This document shows positions 22,711 to 33,161 of a stretch of DNA of 64,000 nucleotides, in pieces. Below the pieces are notes generated by a model. That model searched no databases, was not told the origin of the DNA, and was given only the letters and a program-made list of their open reading frames with translations. The stretch's first letter is position 1. Each line of letters starts with the position of its first letter. This DNA comes from Hymenopellis radicata (taxonomy: Eukaryota > Basidiomycota > Agaricomycetes > Agaricales > Physalacriaceae), in the NCBI GenBank assembly GCA_015501595.1, contig JADNRX010000071.1, positions 120,996 to 184,995 on the forward strand. Direction: 5' to 3'. Made by a program: the position numbers and the translations under genes.

Positions 22711-24137
22711 TCAGAAAGTCCTTGTCTCTCCAATATCACAGACATCGAATACTCCGTCCTCGATACCCTGCTTCCTGCATGCCTCCGCGAGCAGCCTGGG
22801 TGGCTCAGTAACTTCTTCATTGGTCAAGACCCATGTCCTGGAACTTTTCAGCGACACTGCTATACGAGGAAGTAGAAGTTAAAGCTCACCCCCAGTGCAT
22901 CCCCAAAGCCTTCTTCGCCTTCACGTCTTTGAATATGCGAACACTATCCTGCGGCGCAGCATGCGCTGTGGACATGAACCATCTGGGGTTGTATGCACCG
23001 ATAGGTATCAACGCCAAATCAAAATGCCCAAAACGACTTCCGATTTCCTTGAAAGCCGGACATACGGGTGCAGCATCTTCGTCTTCCCCGTCTCGCACAT
23101 TACGATAACCCGTGTCGCCGGCGAAGAAAACTTTGGATGAGTCGTTTGTCAGTACCCAACTTGACCATAAAGTCTTGAAGTTGTCGACAAGACTCCGTCC
23201 AGTCATATGTTGTGCGGGAGTACATGTCAACTCGAAGTTGAGGCCCGCCGAAGCGTCGGTGATGGTCGCTTTTTGCCACCAATCAGCGTGTGGAAGTTGG
23301 ATTTGGGAACGCCAATTGACCTGAAGTACCGTTCATTCCCAAGCGGGGCGAATATGTGGGGCATTCGTGCGCGCTTGAGGAGGGTGGTGATCGTATGCGT
23401 GTCGAGACTGGTCAAGATTGTGAGCGGTTTTTTTTGGCAGTATGACTATGTTACTCACTGGTCGTAGTGATCATGCTGTAATGTTATCTGTGTCAGTTGC
23501 ATTCGGGCGTCGTGCGGTAGGCTTACCGATATGACAATCGCATCCACTTCTGGGATATCTTCGATCTTACAAGGTGGCTCTACACGATTTGCAGCATGAG
23601 CCGGGCCTTGCGATTATCTTTGGGCACATACCAGTGAAACGCTTGGGGCCCATTAACTGACTAGGCGAACATCGGTCACTAAACACTGGATCGAATAACA
23701 CTCGTGCTCCTCGTGCGGCCCATCCTCCCCGGAAGCTCCACGAAGAAACACGCGTGTCCGAGCCACGTCGCCTTGATCTTGTCGGACGCGTCTCTGCCCA
23801 AGTCGGCTGGCGCACGGTCAAGATATTCTTTGCTGATTTCACCGAAGGCATATCAAATGAAGCCATGGCCTGTTGGACATGGTTGATTGAAGTCAAGAGG
23901 GAGACCTGTAACGACGTACGAGACCAGCGTAATCGTGCATGCTATAATCACGCCAGCTTGGCCATGGGTTGCGGAAGCCAACCCTTTGTCGTTTAGCCAG
24001 TGGCTCGGTCTCGTCTTGCGGTCAGTGATAGGATCAACGAGCACGCTGAGGGGGCTTGTTTCGCGAGTTTTTGAAGGGCCGGAATGGTGGTGCCCAAAGC
24101 ACTTGGAGATGATGGGTGGTGTCTGGTACGACGACAT
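22711..24137 (-). CDS. NAPE-PLD-like metallo-beta-lactamase-fold hydrolase, multiple frame breaks
   Basis: Start ATG at 24137 (MSSYQTPPIISK). Recognisable blocks in order: FRNPWPSWRDYS, ASFDMPS, ATWLGHACFFVELPG, RGARVLFDPVFSDRCSP, the metal site HDHYDHLD across two introns, FAPLGNERYFRSIGVPKSNF, WQKATITDA, CTPAQHMTGRSL, FFAGDTGYR, IGAYNPRWFM with AHAAPQDSV, ALGMHWG and TWVLTNEEVTEPP. These follow N-acyl phosphatidylethanolamine phospholipase D, the yeast mitochondrial homologue being Fmp30. The enzyme releases N-acylethanolamines from membrane lipids. Frame must be restored at five places (ccc 23982-23984, cc 23842-23843, cccc 23727-23730, ccc 23719-23721, c 23284), each by one added base. 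All metal ligands seen are intact. Either a young pseudogene or consensus errors. Confidence 0.8.
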
Positions 24138-24334
24138 GAGGGGGCTTCAATGAGGATCACCTTGCATCCACACCTCGTTTTAACGATACCCATGCCGAGT
24201 CGGACGCGTTTTTCTGGTCAGGTTATGCATAATTGATCATTGCATATCACTTGTTTAGGAGATCGGCAGGCAACGCGTGTTCCTCACGGCATCCGAGGTT
24301 TAGTTCAAACTTGTACCGCCCGAGTCGGAAATTT

Positions 24335-25056
24335 TAGGCTGGCGCAAGAAACGGTCAGTTTTTTACAAAATCCATTTTTTACTGTAAATTACGCGTCACG
24401 TGACTGTAATTTACTTGTAAATTACCGACCCCGTTTGGGAGGTCGTAAGTTACCAAATTGGATCACGTGTGGATCCTGACCCAGCGGAAGGGCGGGGTGG
24501 CGGTGGTCGTCTTGTGGATAAGACGACAGGCTTTCGGGCCACGTGGGTGCCCATCTCCCACGCGCCCAGGCCGGAGTTCTACCCGTGCTGTGCACTGCCC
24601 GACAGAGGAGCAGCCTCACACAAGGCGGGAATCCAGCACAGCTCACTCCGTGCATCCCCATCACGAAGCAAGGTGCGGCAAGTAGAGGTTGTGTTGCAGG
24701 TACTAATTTAGTCGCAGTATCCGGCATAGACTTCGTCATATATTGTGTGCAACTGAACATATGAAACTTGTCAACAGGCAAACAAATGGGTGCTGTGATT
24801 CTGAATCGCGCCAAATGCTAACCTGCTGGGGCCATGACCTGTGCTACTGTACTCAGATATTTAATTCGTGTCTGCCACCTCATGTGTGCCCGGAGGGACA
24901 GAAATTTTTGTTCATTTGTGGCGTACGCGGGTGTGGCACGTGACTATCACGTGCCGTAATTTACATGTAAATTACCCCGTAAATTACCGGCAGCTGCGGG
25001 AGCCCGAGGTAAGTTACCTGTAAGAAAAGCGGCCGACCATTTCTTGCGCCACCCTA
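24335..25056. mobile_element. hAT-like non-autonomous element (MITE), 722 bp
   Basis: Imperfect terminal inverted repeats begin TAGGSTGGCGCAAGAAA at 24335 and, inverted, at 25056 (two mismatches in the first 22). The right flank is GTCGGAAT; GTCGGAAA is found three bases outside the left end, so the target duplication is plausible but not exact. An 8-bp duplication and TAGGG-type ends point to the hAT superfamily. Inside are several copies of GTAAATTAC/GTAATTTAC and CACGTG motifs near both ends, shared with the element at 61626-62065. No transposase reading frame is present. It lies about 200 bp upstream of the NAPE-PLD-like start codon. Confidence 0.65.
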
Positions 25057-25737
25057 GTCGGAATCCAACGCGCGCACTTTGAACGCCACTATACAGGGTT
25101 GTATCTGCCACCATAGTAGCTGCTGTAGGAGGAAGGAACGAAGGCAGAGTTTGTTCTTCTCATGTGTAATTTACCATCAGTTTCAAGTCCGGTTGCTGGT
25201 GCGCACACCGCGCGCGCCTTGTCTGTTCCAGCGCATTCCTTCGTGCACTCCGATCAGGCATTGGCATTTTATATGTCACCTCGAACAATGACTCGCGAAT
25301 CAGAGGCGGTACCTACACGTTCCTTCTGCCAAGTATGTTCCGCGAGGCTCGGAGGTTATTTACCTGTCTCACCCATCGCTCTGAAACGCCGACTCGCAAA
25401 GTTGAAGCTAAAAGCCGCTGTGGGTGTTGGTCAGTACGATGCCTGTTCGTCGTGTTAACAACACTTGATAGTATCGCCCATATCTGTTCCCCCATCAGTC
25501 GTATCCTGATGTCGCGACGAATAATACATAACGCTCCCCAGATACCAGCCAAATATCTCTGTGCAATTACCCGTTTGACCACTCCAGATGACGAGGTATG
25601 ATAAAAATGCTATGCCTCCCCAACCGTTATATACCTAGCGCAATATTGGGCGTGCGGTCTCATATTGGGACGAGTCATGGCAGGTGAACGATTTGCATCT
25701 GGCACGTAACAAGAGCACTGACTTTTCTGAATAGCAG
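25057..25737. other. Intergenic region
   Basis: Between the MITE and the surface-protein gene. One further GTAATTTAC motif occurs at about 25167. 5' exons of the next gene may lie here, but none could be identified. Confidence 0.35.
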
Positions 25738-26710
25738 GCCTGGTGTCATCTGCATTGATCAGGATTGATGACACTGACCCGCACATCAAGTTTTCTGCTG
25801 GCTGGTGTTCCGGTGGTGTAAACGCTGAATACAATGCCACTACGCATGGCACGACCGTCCAGGGGCTTCTGTGGTATTCAGCTTCTCTGGCACCCATGTC
25901 GAGGTCTATGGCACCATACATCAGCTGAATGGATCCGAGCCTGCTTCCATTTCCACATATACCTTGGACGATCGTCTCCAGCTACCTTCACACCCACTCG
26001 GAAGACGGATCCTCAGTATCAGCAGCTTTTCTACTCCTCTCCAGTGGTAGATGATGGGGACCATGTCCTCGTAATCATGTCTACTGTCGAAGAGAGCCAT
26101 TTCTGGCTGGATTACTTTTCGTATTCCCCATCCGCTTCCGCATCCTCTACATCTACCGTTGTACCCGACGTTGAAACTGGAGGCATAACTTCACTCAATG
26201 ATACTTCAACCTCGTCACAGTTCTCTTCTTCGCAAATCGGGTCAAGTAGGAATGATGCTTTGCTGGGAGCGTTGATAGGTGCTCTTTCCGCCCTCGTTTT
26301 ACTTCTGTGCGCGGTGGCCTTCGTGTATCTTCGAACAAGGCGACGCCAGAACTTGAAAGCGACGGCATTTGTTGTCGACCCGCCTCGTACGCCTCTTCTA
26401 ATCATTTCATAGACTGTCCTAATCAACGTCCTCTAGCCATACTGAGGCCAAGAACACGTCAAACACGCCGGCGCTTTCCTTAGATGAGAGACTCGCGGCT
26501 TCCGAAGCGGGACCTCTACCTCCCATGCACAACGTGTTCGGTCACGACGATGGCGACCGAGTTAGAGCAAGTGTTGTGCCTTCCACTCCGTCTTCACATC
26601 AGTATCTGGGCCGAAACTCACGTCCTCCTCTGTACTGTCAGAATGATGTCGAGGGCAACAGAAGAGAGAAGAACTATACTCTTCAATGTAAGAGAACTAT
26701 GCTACAATAA
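25738..26710 (+). CDS. Single-pass TM surface protein (Agaricomycete family), with frame breaks; 5' exon not found
   Basis: The locus starts after an acceptor (AATAGCAG) near 25738. An extracellular jelly-roll-like domain reads IRIDDTDPHIKFSAGW, GTHVEVYGTIH, SISTYTLDD, then PQYQQLFYSSPVVDDGDHVL and FWLDYFSYSP. A Ser/Thr stalk, one membrane segment (LIGALSALVLLLCAVAFVYL), RTRRR and a cytoplasmic tail follow. This layout is common in a large mushroom family of unknown function. Frame breaks: gggg 25862-25865 (QGASVVFSFSG needs one G) and g 25974 (DDRSPATFTP needs one G). After VVDPPRTPL a further break separates the tail TSSSHTEAKNTSN...NYTLQ, ending at TAA 26708-26710. The 3' third is duplicated at 28493-28964. 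Confidence 0.65.
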
Positions 26711-26815
26711 TTACGATGCTCCATAATATAACACACTGCGCAATGGAATACCGTATGTCCATATACAATTCGTCTGATCATGAGGGTGATACTGTTGTAT
26801 CGGTGTAAAAGGTAC
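26331..26815 (+). repeat. Segmental duplication, source copy
   Basis: From the membrane-segment end of the surface-protein gene to about 100 bp past its stop. This segment matches 28493-28964 in direct orientation, with scattered substitutions and short indels. Confidence 0.8.
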
Positions 26816-27054
26816 TACGTGTGTGCCAGTCGAGTGACATGCATTTCAATGCTAACCACCACCACCAGACCTCGACGCAGCCTCAACGTCAACCTCGGCT
26901 ACTATAAACGGAACTTGCTTGCGGCTTTATACGAACCTCACCGCTGTGTCTCCCGCCTCTCACCTACTACACGCCGCTTTCCCGGACTCGATGAGACTTA
27001 GACAATCCGATCAACTCTTCATCACAACTCAACCACCTCTTTCTTCTCACCTCC

Positions 27055-28236
27055 ATGGCCTCCATGACACCTCAAGACAAAAGGAAACGAAGAAGCTCGC
27101 AGTTGGCCGACTACAGCGCCTCTATAGAGACACTCAGAGTCTTGCAGACCCAACTAAACGACAGTGACGTCGCCGATGAAGAGATGCTTAGGCAGCTCGC
27201 CCGTTTGTCCAGCAAACTGCAGCGCCCGCCCCGACGTGAGGTGTGTCACTCCGCCGCTCCATCTACCACAACTGACAAGGAAGCCGCGCCAGCCTGAGCC
27301 AATCTTTTTAGACCCTTTCGATCGCGCAGTATACAATCTTGAAATCCAGAGTGGGGGCGCCCTGAAGTTCAAAATTGAGCTTCAGGAAGAGATTGCTGAA
27401 CAGTCGCGTGCTCTTGGTTCCAAGCACGCCGTCTCCTCCGACACGTTCAATGGTTTATTGGACTCCCTTCGAGACAGTCTGTTGGAATCGGTATGTTCCA
27501 CCTAATAGTTCGTGTCGTTCACTCATTTTTTTTCAGCGCAGGTCATCGCATTGCTGGGTGGAGCTCTACCTGTATCGCCTAGTTGCCGTCTTTTCGGAGA
27601 CCCACCCTAACGATACGCTTGTCATTCGCCCTGCCTTTCCCAGCACAACTCAGGATGTCGCACCGACCCCGTCAGCGCCACTGGATATCTATGTGGTTTC
27701 CTTACGCCCATCCTCGCATGCTGGTACGCCGGCAAGCAGTATTGACTGGGCAATTGATGACACCGACCTGAACATTTAGGTGCATACCAAATTGTCACGC
27801 AGGACATTCTCATTCCTAATTTTTGCGGGATGCTTGTCATCCGTATGGATGTTATCATCAATCTCTTTCAGGCGATCCTTGAATTGGCCAAGTTTGCCAA
27901 AAGGAGCCGGTAGGTTGTGCTATGTCAATCACGTCATACTTATTGAAGCTATTCTGTCAGAGAGCAGACTCTTCGCGGTGCGGTGACCGATGGCTTTCAG
28001 TGGCGGGTGATCATGATCACTTGGGATGACCAGTTTTTGAGTGGTCATTATCGTAGTGGCATCATTCGCTCAAACGACATTATAACCGATCCAGATGTTA
28101 TTGTTGGTGTTCTTCATCATTGGGTATGTTTGCCAAGTTTCTCAGTTTCCTTTCCTTCTATCAACTTAAAATTATTCAGGTTACACATTTGCACGATGAA
28201 GTGGGAGAATATGACAATGGATACTTCAACACTTGA
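27055..28236 (+). CDS. Conserved hypothetical protein, basidiomycete family
   Basis: Start ATG at 27055 (MASMTPQDKRKRRSSQLADY). The first exon is helical and charged. An intron starting at GTGTGT (27241) and ending at GGAAG restores frame into PEPIFLDPFDRAVYNLEIQS. Further exons carry LYLYRLVAVFSETHP, YQIVTQDILIPNFCGMLVI, NLFQAILELAKFAKRS, GAVTDGFQWRVIMITW and VGVLHHWVTHLHDE, ending at TGA 28234-28236. At ttt 27775-27777 one added T joins DTDLNI to GAYQIVTQDI. The pattern (acidic, Ile-rich strands, then GFQWRV and a helix) is common to a mushroom family; its resemblance to nuclease-like folds is only a guess. It lies between the two copies of the duplicated segment. Confidence 0.6.
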
Positions 28237-28492
28237 CGGCCTGCTCGTTGTATGTACTGCCTTCTCATTACTCACTTTCATCTCACATACAATTCAGTGT
28301 GTGCTCGTCATATTTTAGTTGCACTGTGTGCAAATAGTGGATCTACTCATATTGGAATCAATGCGCACCTGGGACGCCGTTCCGTGTACCCAGCTACAGA
28401 GCTCAATTTACGTTGACTTGTAATATTTACACCTTGATCGGCGCGTACCTCAGCGAGTTCTGACCTCAGTTACAGTATATCATCGAACAAGA

Positions 28493-28964
28493 CGACGCCA
28501 CAACTTGAAAGCGACGGCATTTGTTGTCGACCCGCTCGTACGCCTCTTCCAATCATCTTCATAAATACGTCCTCTAGATATACCGAGGCCAAGGACACGG
28601 CAAACACGCCGAAGGCCCGAACTTTCCTTAGACCGAAGCAGGTCCCAGGACCTCTACCTCCCATGCAAAACGTGTTCGGTCACGAGGAGGCGACCGAGTT
28701 AGAGCAAGCGTTGTACCTTCCACTCCGTGCTCACATCAGTATCTGAGCCCAAATTCACGTCCTGCCCGTCAGAATGACGTCGCGATACTAGAGGAGAGAA
28801 GAACTAACGTCGTGTACTTATTGTAAGAGGGAACTATGCTACAATCATTACGCTACTTTTCATAAAATACTAACACTGCGCAATGGAAGACTGTCTAATA
28901 CACATATCGTTTGATCATGAGGGTGACACTTGTGTAGTATCATGCGGCGGTTGTGTAGAAGGTA
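28493..28964 (+). pseudogene. Decayed duplicate of the surface-protein 3' end
   Basis: A direct copy of 26331-26815, beginning at TCGAACAA and retaining KATAFVVDP, then RTPLPIIFINTSSRYTEAKDT, then PLPPMQNVFGHEEATELEQ in shifted frames. The extracellular domain and membrane segment are absent, and no promoter or splice signals precede it. In the junction between RTPLPII and the tail it reads through where the source copy breaks, so it may preserve the older sequence. Confidence 0.75.
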
Positions 28965-28974
28965 AAGCATCCTG

Positions 28975-30497
28975 CTAATAGTGACAAGGTAAGCCCGCCA
29001 GCAAGCACTCATGAAAGAAATAAGTACACGCCTTAACATCAGAAATCAACGGCCCGCGAAGAGTGTTCCAAAATTGTCGGTCAGCTTCCTCCTTCCATGT
29101 TTCTCGGTATTCGAGCCATTCATGGATCGCGCTGAGGGACGTCTGTTCGACGTTCTTGTGAGAAACATTTTCGAGAAAAACAGCACTGTTCGTAAGAAGG
29201 TGGGTGCCTCCGCCAGCGTCAAGAAGTAGCGCGAGGTGCGGACAAATGCGTTCGTGGGTCTATCAGACTTATCCCAGTCATCCTTCTGACATTCGCCGCC
29301 ACAATACGCCACGACGCCGCATTTAGCGCACCGCTGATAGCGCTTGCCCACGTCCTGGAAGGTCATTGGGCATCCTAGCCGGCCACACTCGTTGCTGGCT
29401 CTTAGTCGGAAAATGTCGCGTCGAATGGTGTCGACTGTCGGCGGATCGTCCCTCAAACATCCATGTAACATGCGGTGCAATTTTGACTTCTCCTCGGGAG
29501 GCACCGCGCTATTGAAGTGGAGGCCAAAATGCGCAAACGATCTTTGGATGCGCTGGTCGTTGTTGGTAAACTCGCTTTTCCAGTGTGAGACTTCGGCGAG
29601 CTCTATCCCTTCCGACAATATTCGGAGCATCTTTGACTCCTCACCCATCATCCAGAGCCGCATGCTGTCCCTCGATGGTGAGTCTTTCTCTATTTGCCGA
29701 AGGAACTCGGCCGAGAAGCAATGCGGGTTCATATGAAGAGAGACTAGTTTCCCTTCACGAGTGGCGGTGTTGACCTTTTCGAAGGTAGCTTCGAGTTGAC
29801 GAACGAAGAGCTTGGAAGAGAAGACGGCTATGACCAGCTGGCGGCCACAGGTTTGGATTGCCGCCGATAGGAAACTAAGGGCTATAGGGATTGGCAGGTA
29901 TAATTGCCATTGGTTGATGGAGTTTACGAAGGAGTCGGCGCCATGCAGGAGTATGCTCTCTACGTTCTGGGGCCAGTGGCGCGTATTAGTGCCTTTGGCC
30001 ACACGAGGAAGACTGGTTGGACGGCTAGCGTCATTGAGAACGGCCATTAAGCGTTCGAATATTTGGAAAATGAGAAGGTACGCGGCGGATGGATGGCAGT
30101 CACCATGCGCTTTCCACAAACGCTCGCCAACAGCTATAAACCCTCGCCCTTGAGATTTGCCGATGAAGGAAAGGGCATTGTTGTTGTGCATGCAAGATGT
30201 TTTAGCAAGGATGTCAAATTTTTCGAATAGACCGCGCATGTCGCGTGTGGTACGTGGATGGAGAAGGAATTTCAGAAGGAGCTCGCATAGGCGCGATCGT
30301 CTGGAGATTGATCTGGAGGAGAGTTCTTTGCAGTCAGGGTCCCCTAGCCCGTTGAAGATGCCAGCTAGGCAACCGAGAATACAAAGGGCGCATGTTCGGG
30401 GACTGACTGGGTTGCCCAAGGCATGGGTAAGAACGTTTGTGGCGAGCTCCTCGTAGTCCTCCACCTTCGAAGCCTGCGCCTTTACAGCCTGGGACAT
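28975..30497 (-). CDS. MYND zinc-finger protein (paralogue 2), with a frame break in the finger
   Basis: Probable start ATG at 30497 (MSQAVKAQASKVEDYEE); an upstream in-frame start at 30578 is possible. Intronless like the copy at 17932-19389 and similar over its length (CALCILGCLAGI against CAQCLLGCASGI, then a PLP/TP-IA-FLS block and the finger). The MYND finger shows CGRLGCPMTF, RCAKCGVVAYCGGECQ and DWDKSDRP. At ggg 29256-29258 the frame breaks: one more C gives DRPHERICPHLALLLDAGG, restoring the last His/Cys pair, and the protein then runs to TAG at 28975-28977. Without the correction the finger lacks its last two ligands and the protein ends at 29046. Function unknown. Confidence 0.75.
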
Positions 30498-31140
30498 GTT
30501 AGCAAGAGCCAAGGTGTAGTTTTGACTAGAAGGGGAATGCCGCGTGACGTCAGGTGTACAGCATTGATAGGGACGCAAAACGCACCAGGCACTTGAAAGT
30601 TGTGAGTCCTCGAGTTGAGTCCAGTTACTTGAATACTTCCAAAGGAAGCTTATCCTTGACGGATGTTATTTCGCTGCGAGTGCGCTTAGAGAGGAGCGTT
30701 GTAACGCGTCACGCGTCATGATAGTGAATCTGGCCTTGGCAGTGCTACTTTTCTCACGCAGAGAGAACTTAAGAAGCCACATAAGTTGTGGGTCCAAAAT
30801 CTCATACTAATAGGAATGTAACGATGACCGATTGCTTGGATAACGGTACATCAAAATACAGGGAATTAGGGACCTACACGCATTTCTAGACCCGCGTTAG
30901 ATCCGCAGCTTTCTTTATGCTCTGCATCATGGTCGGGATTTTGAGGCGCCCCAGACATGGAAGCCTGCGAAAGGCAATAGTCCTGTATTCTGAAGACTTG
31001 AGTAAGTGAAGCAGCCGAGGACGAACTTCTCAATTTGTCGACATTCGCTAGTTCTGCATCAGGTCCCGTACCTTGCTTGCCGAGGGGAAATTATGAAGAC
31101 ATGGATGTAAGATAAAATTTGGCAAGTATCCTGCTGAAAG
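30498..31140. other. Intergenic region
   Basis: Upstream of the second MYND gene. No coding frame, repeat or RNA gene was recognised. Confidence 0.4.
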
Positions 31141-31323
31141 TCAGTAATCACTGGCGGACGTCTTGAAGCCACGACGTTCTGTGTACGTAGTATAGAACGT
31201 GCGGGTTGTCAACACGATAGGCCCACCTCGAGATGTCGGCAGGGAAATGACCACGGCAGAGAGCAGACCGAGGCTCAGAAAGGAATGCGCGACAAGACCG
31301 AAGAATTTGGCAGTCTGATCCAT
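31141..31323 (-). CDS. Small single-TM protein or terminal exon, hypothetical
   Basis: A 60-codon frame, MDQTAKFFGLVAHSFLSLGLL..., with one hydrophobic segment (residues 8-28) and a Thr/Tyr-rich tail ending TSASDY. A possible acceptor (CTCCTTAG) lies just before the ATG, so it could also be the last exon of a longer membrane-protein gene. No homologous motif was recognised; support is the coding-like composition and hydrophobic pattern only. Confidence 0.3.
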   Translation of the reverse strand: MDQTAKFFGLVAHSFLSLGLLSAVVISLPTSRGGPIVLTTRTFYTTYTERRGFKTSASDY

Positions 31324-31956
31324 CCATACCCTAAGGAGACATGTCAGACTGACCTCAATTAGCAGATCACATCGTAAATGTCGTGAAACAGCGTTTTTTG
31401 AAAGAACTGAGATGAGATATCAATCGATCCACGGAATAAGATTGGTCCCAGGAGATGAGGTGGATATCCAGAATCCGGACGGAGCTCGATATATGGGAGC
31501 TCGTCGTTTTGACGGCTGGATAGATAAGGATGTCACATCGCCCTTCGTATAAGCATTAGGTGCTGAGTTGCGAAGTTGGATACATCACTAAACCTTGGGG
31601 GAAATGACATAGCGTGGTAAGTCGATATCTTACTTGCAATCGATCACCATTGCTGCCATGTGCTGTCATACCCACCATCAGGTTATAATTGTCCACTTTT
31701 CCTAATTGCTGCCATTTCGCTATAATCTGGCAGCAATGTCACCATTCGACAGCCACCTTACCACCAGTTGTAATGATAGACATTCATGTCGGGCCACGAT
31801 ATCGGATATTGTATGCTTCGCAGGCATTTTCATTTCCAGCAAAATATGATAGTATATTCCGTACAGAACACAGGCTACGATTGTACAGTGAATACCTCAA
31901 GACTACGTTTGCGGCCTCTTCTCCGCCGCCGTCACTGCCGCTTCCTCAGGCTATGA

Positions 31957-32619
31957 CTAGACCGCTCGGTCTGCTCCCGACAGGCTAATGATCACCAGGG
32001 CTAGTGATTGTAGAGCACGCCAGAAGTGGTTTGTGATGACGGGGACCTCGCCATTACGGAGCTTTGTCAATACTGTGAAGAAATGAGAACCAGTAGACGG
32101 CAGTGGAAGAACGACTTACTCCGATCCCACAGTACCACCATTTGATGGTGCGGATAATGCTTTCGCAATCGTCGAGTGCTGGGCAAGGAGAAGGACTTGA
32201 CTCGGGCTGCTTTGGTGTCGCGCACTGCTGGCTCGATACGACTTGTATAGCGGCCATACAGGTCGGGTGTTCAAAACCGACTGTAAGTGTTGTATGAGAA
32301 TTGTGGTTAATGTAAGTACTGCATGGACTCACCGGGAACACACTCTCCACGATGCGCCTCGAGGACACACAGTGGCCTGCTGTACATGACGGTAAGCTAA
32401 CATCCGTATCGTTTCCTAAATAGCCGTCAGCGCGGAAATATGCCCAAAAGAAGGTGGTCGTACCACTGACACCGAAATAGAGGAAAAAGTACCTGGAAGG
32501 ATGAGGATTGTCAGATGTGACTGTTCACGGGAGAAGGGCGGAGCTTACACGGGGCTGTTGTGGAGGGCGCGCGCGCGCGCGACGGTCGCTTTCGTCGAGG
32601 AGGGAGGCATTGAGGCCAT
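31957..32619 (-). CDS. Hypothetical Cys-containing membrane protein
   Basis: Start ATG at 32619 (MASMPPSSTKATVARARAL). A first intron (GTAAGC...CTTCCAG) joins SPV to YFFLYFGVSGTTTFFWAYF, a membrane segment. A loop with PSCTAGHCVSS follows, then GFEHPTCMAAIQ, SQQCATPKQPE and CPALDDCESIIRTIKWWYCG. A last exon reads LTKLRNGEVPVITNHFW and ends at CTA 31957-31959. Phases of the second and third introns each fit only if one G is added (CCCGG near 32330 and GAG near 32115). Regularly spaced cysteines suggest an extracellular disulphide-bonded loop. The family is not recognised. Confidence 0.4.
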
Positions 32620-33161
32620 CGCCTTCTTTGATGTTTCCGGCGCTGCCTCTGCCGACTGAGTGCAGACGAGGAAAGGTAGAGTTCAAGCCAGGTCCTCGAG
32701 TGCGTGAATGCGAATGCTACTGTGCTCTCCCTTCGATCGTATTCGGTCCAATCTCTCTTCTGGACCGGGTTAGTTCGGCGATGACCACAGGCAAGGGCGG
32801 CAGCGACTCACTCGCGGCGTAATTCGTTCTGAGTTAGCGCATCAAACAAGAGAATCGCATAGATAGATGATGGAAGTGGGGACCGTCGTGGCAGTGTCAA
32901 GACTGAGAAGTCCTAACTGGTGCCGGAGTGGAGTTGGCAAAGTCGACGGAGAAAGACAGATCTGACTACGAACGAGGAGGATGAGGAACACTCTCTATTT
33001 GTGGCGCTATAAATTCGCGTCAATTCTGGGCCGCGAAATGGCACATTGTTAGGGAAGGACAGGTAAGATGAGTGACCATGGTGCTGCATAATCGTTAAAG
33101 AAAACCGAGCAGAGCTATTAATTTCTGCAAGGCGACTTACCCGGCTTCTGCTGAGCCGAGG

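Noticed and set aside
22895..23324. Plus-strand open frames over the NAPE-PLD-like locus
   Set aside because: They are antisense to recognisable protein blocks on the minus strand.
32569..32582. Alternating CG repeat as a regulatory or Z-DNA element
   Set aside because: It lies inside the coding start of a hypothetical gene (VARARAL) and is only about seven repeats long; no further support.
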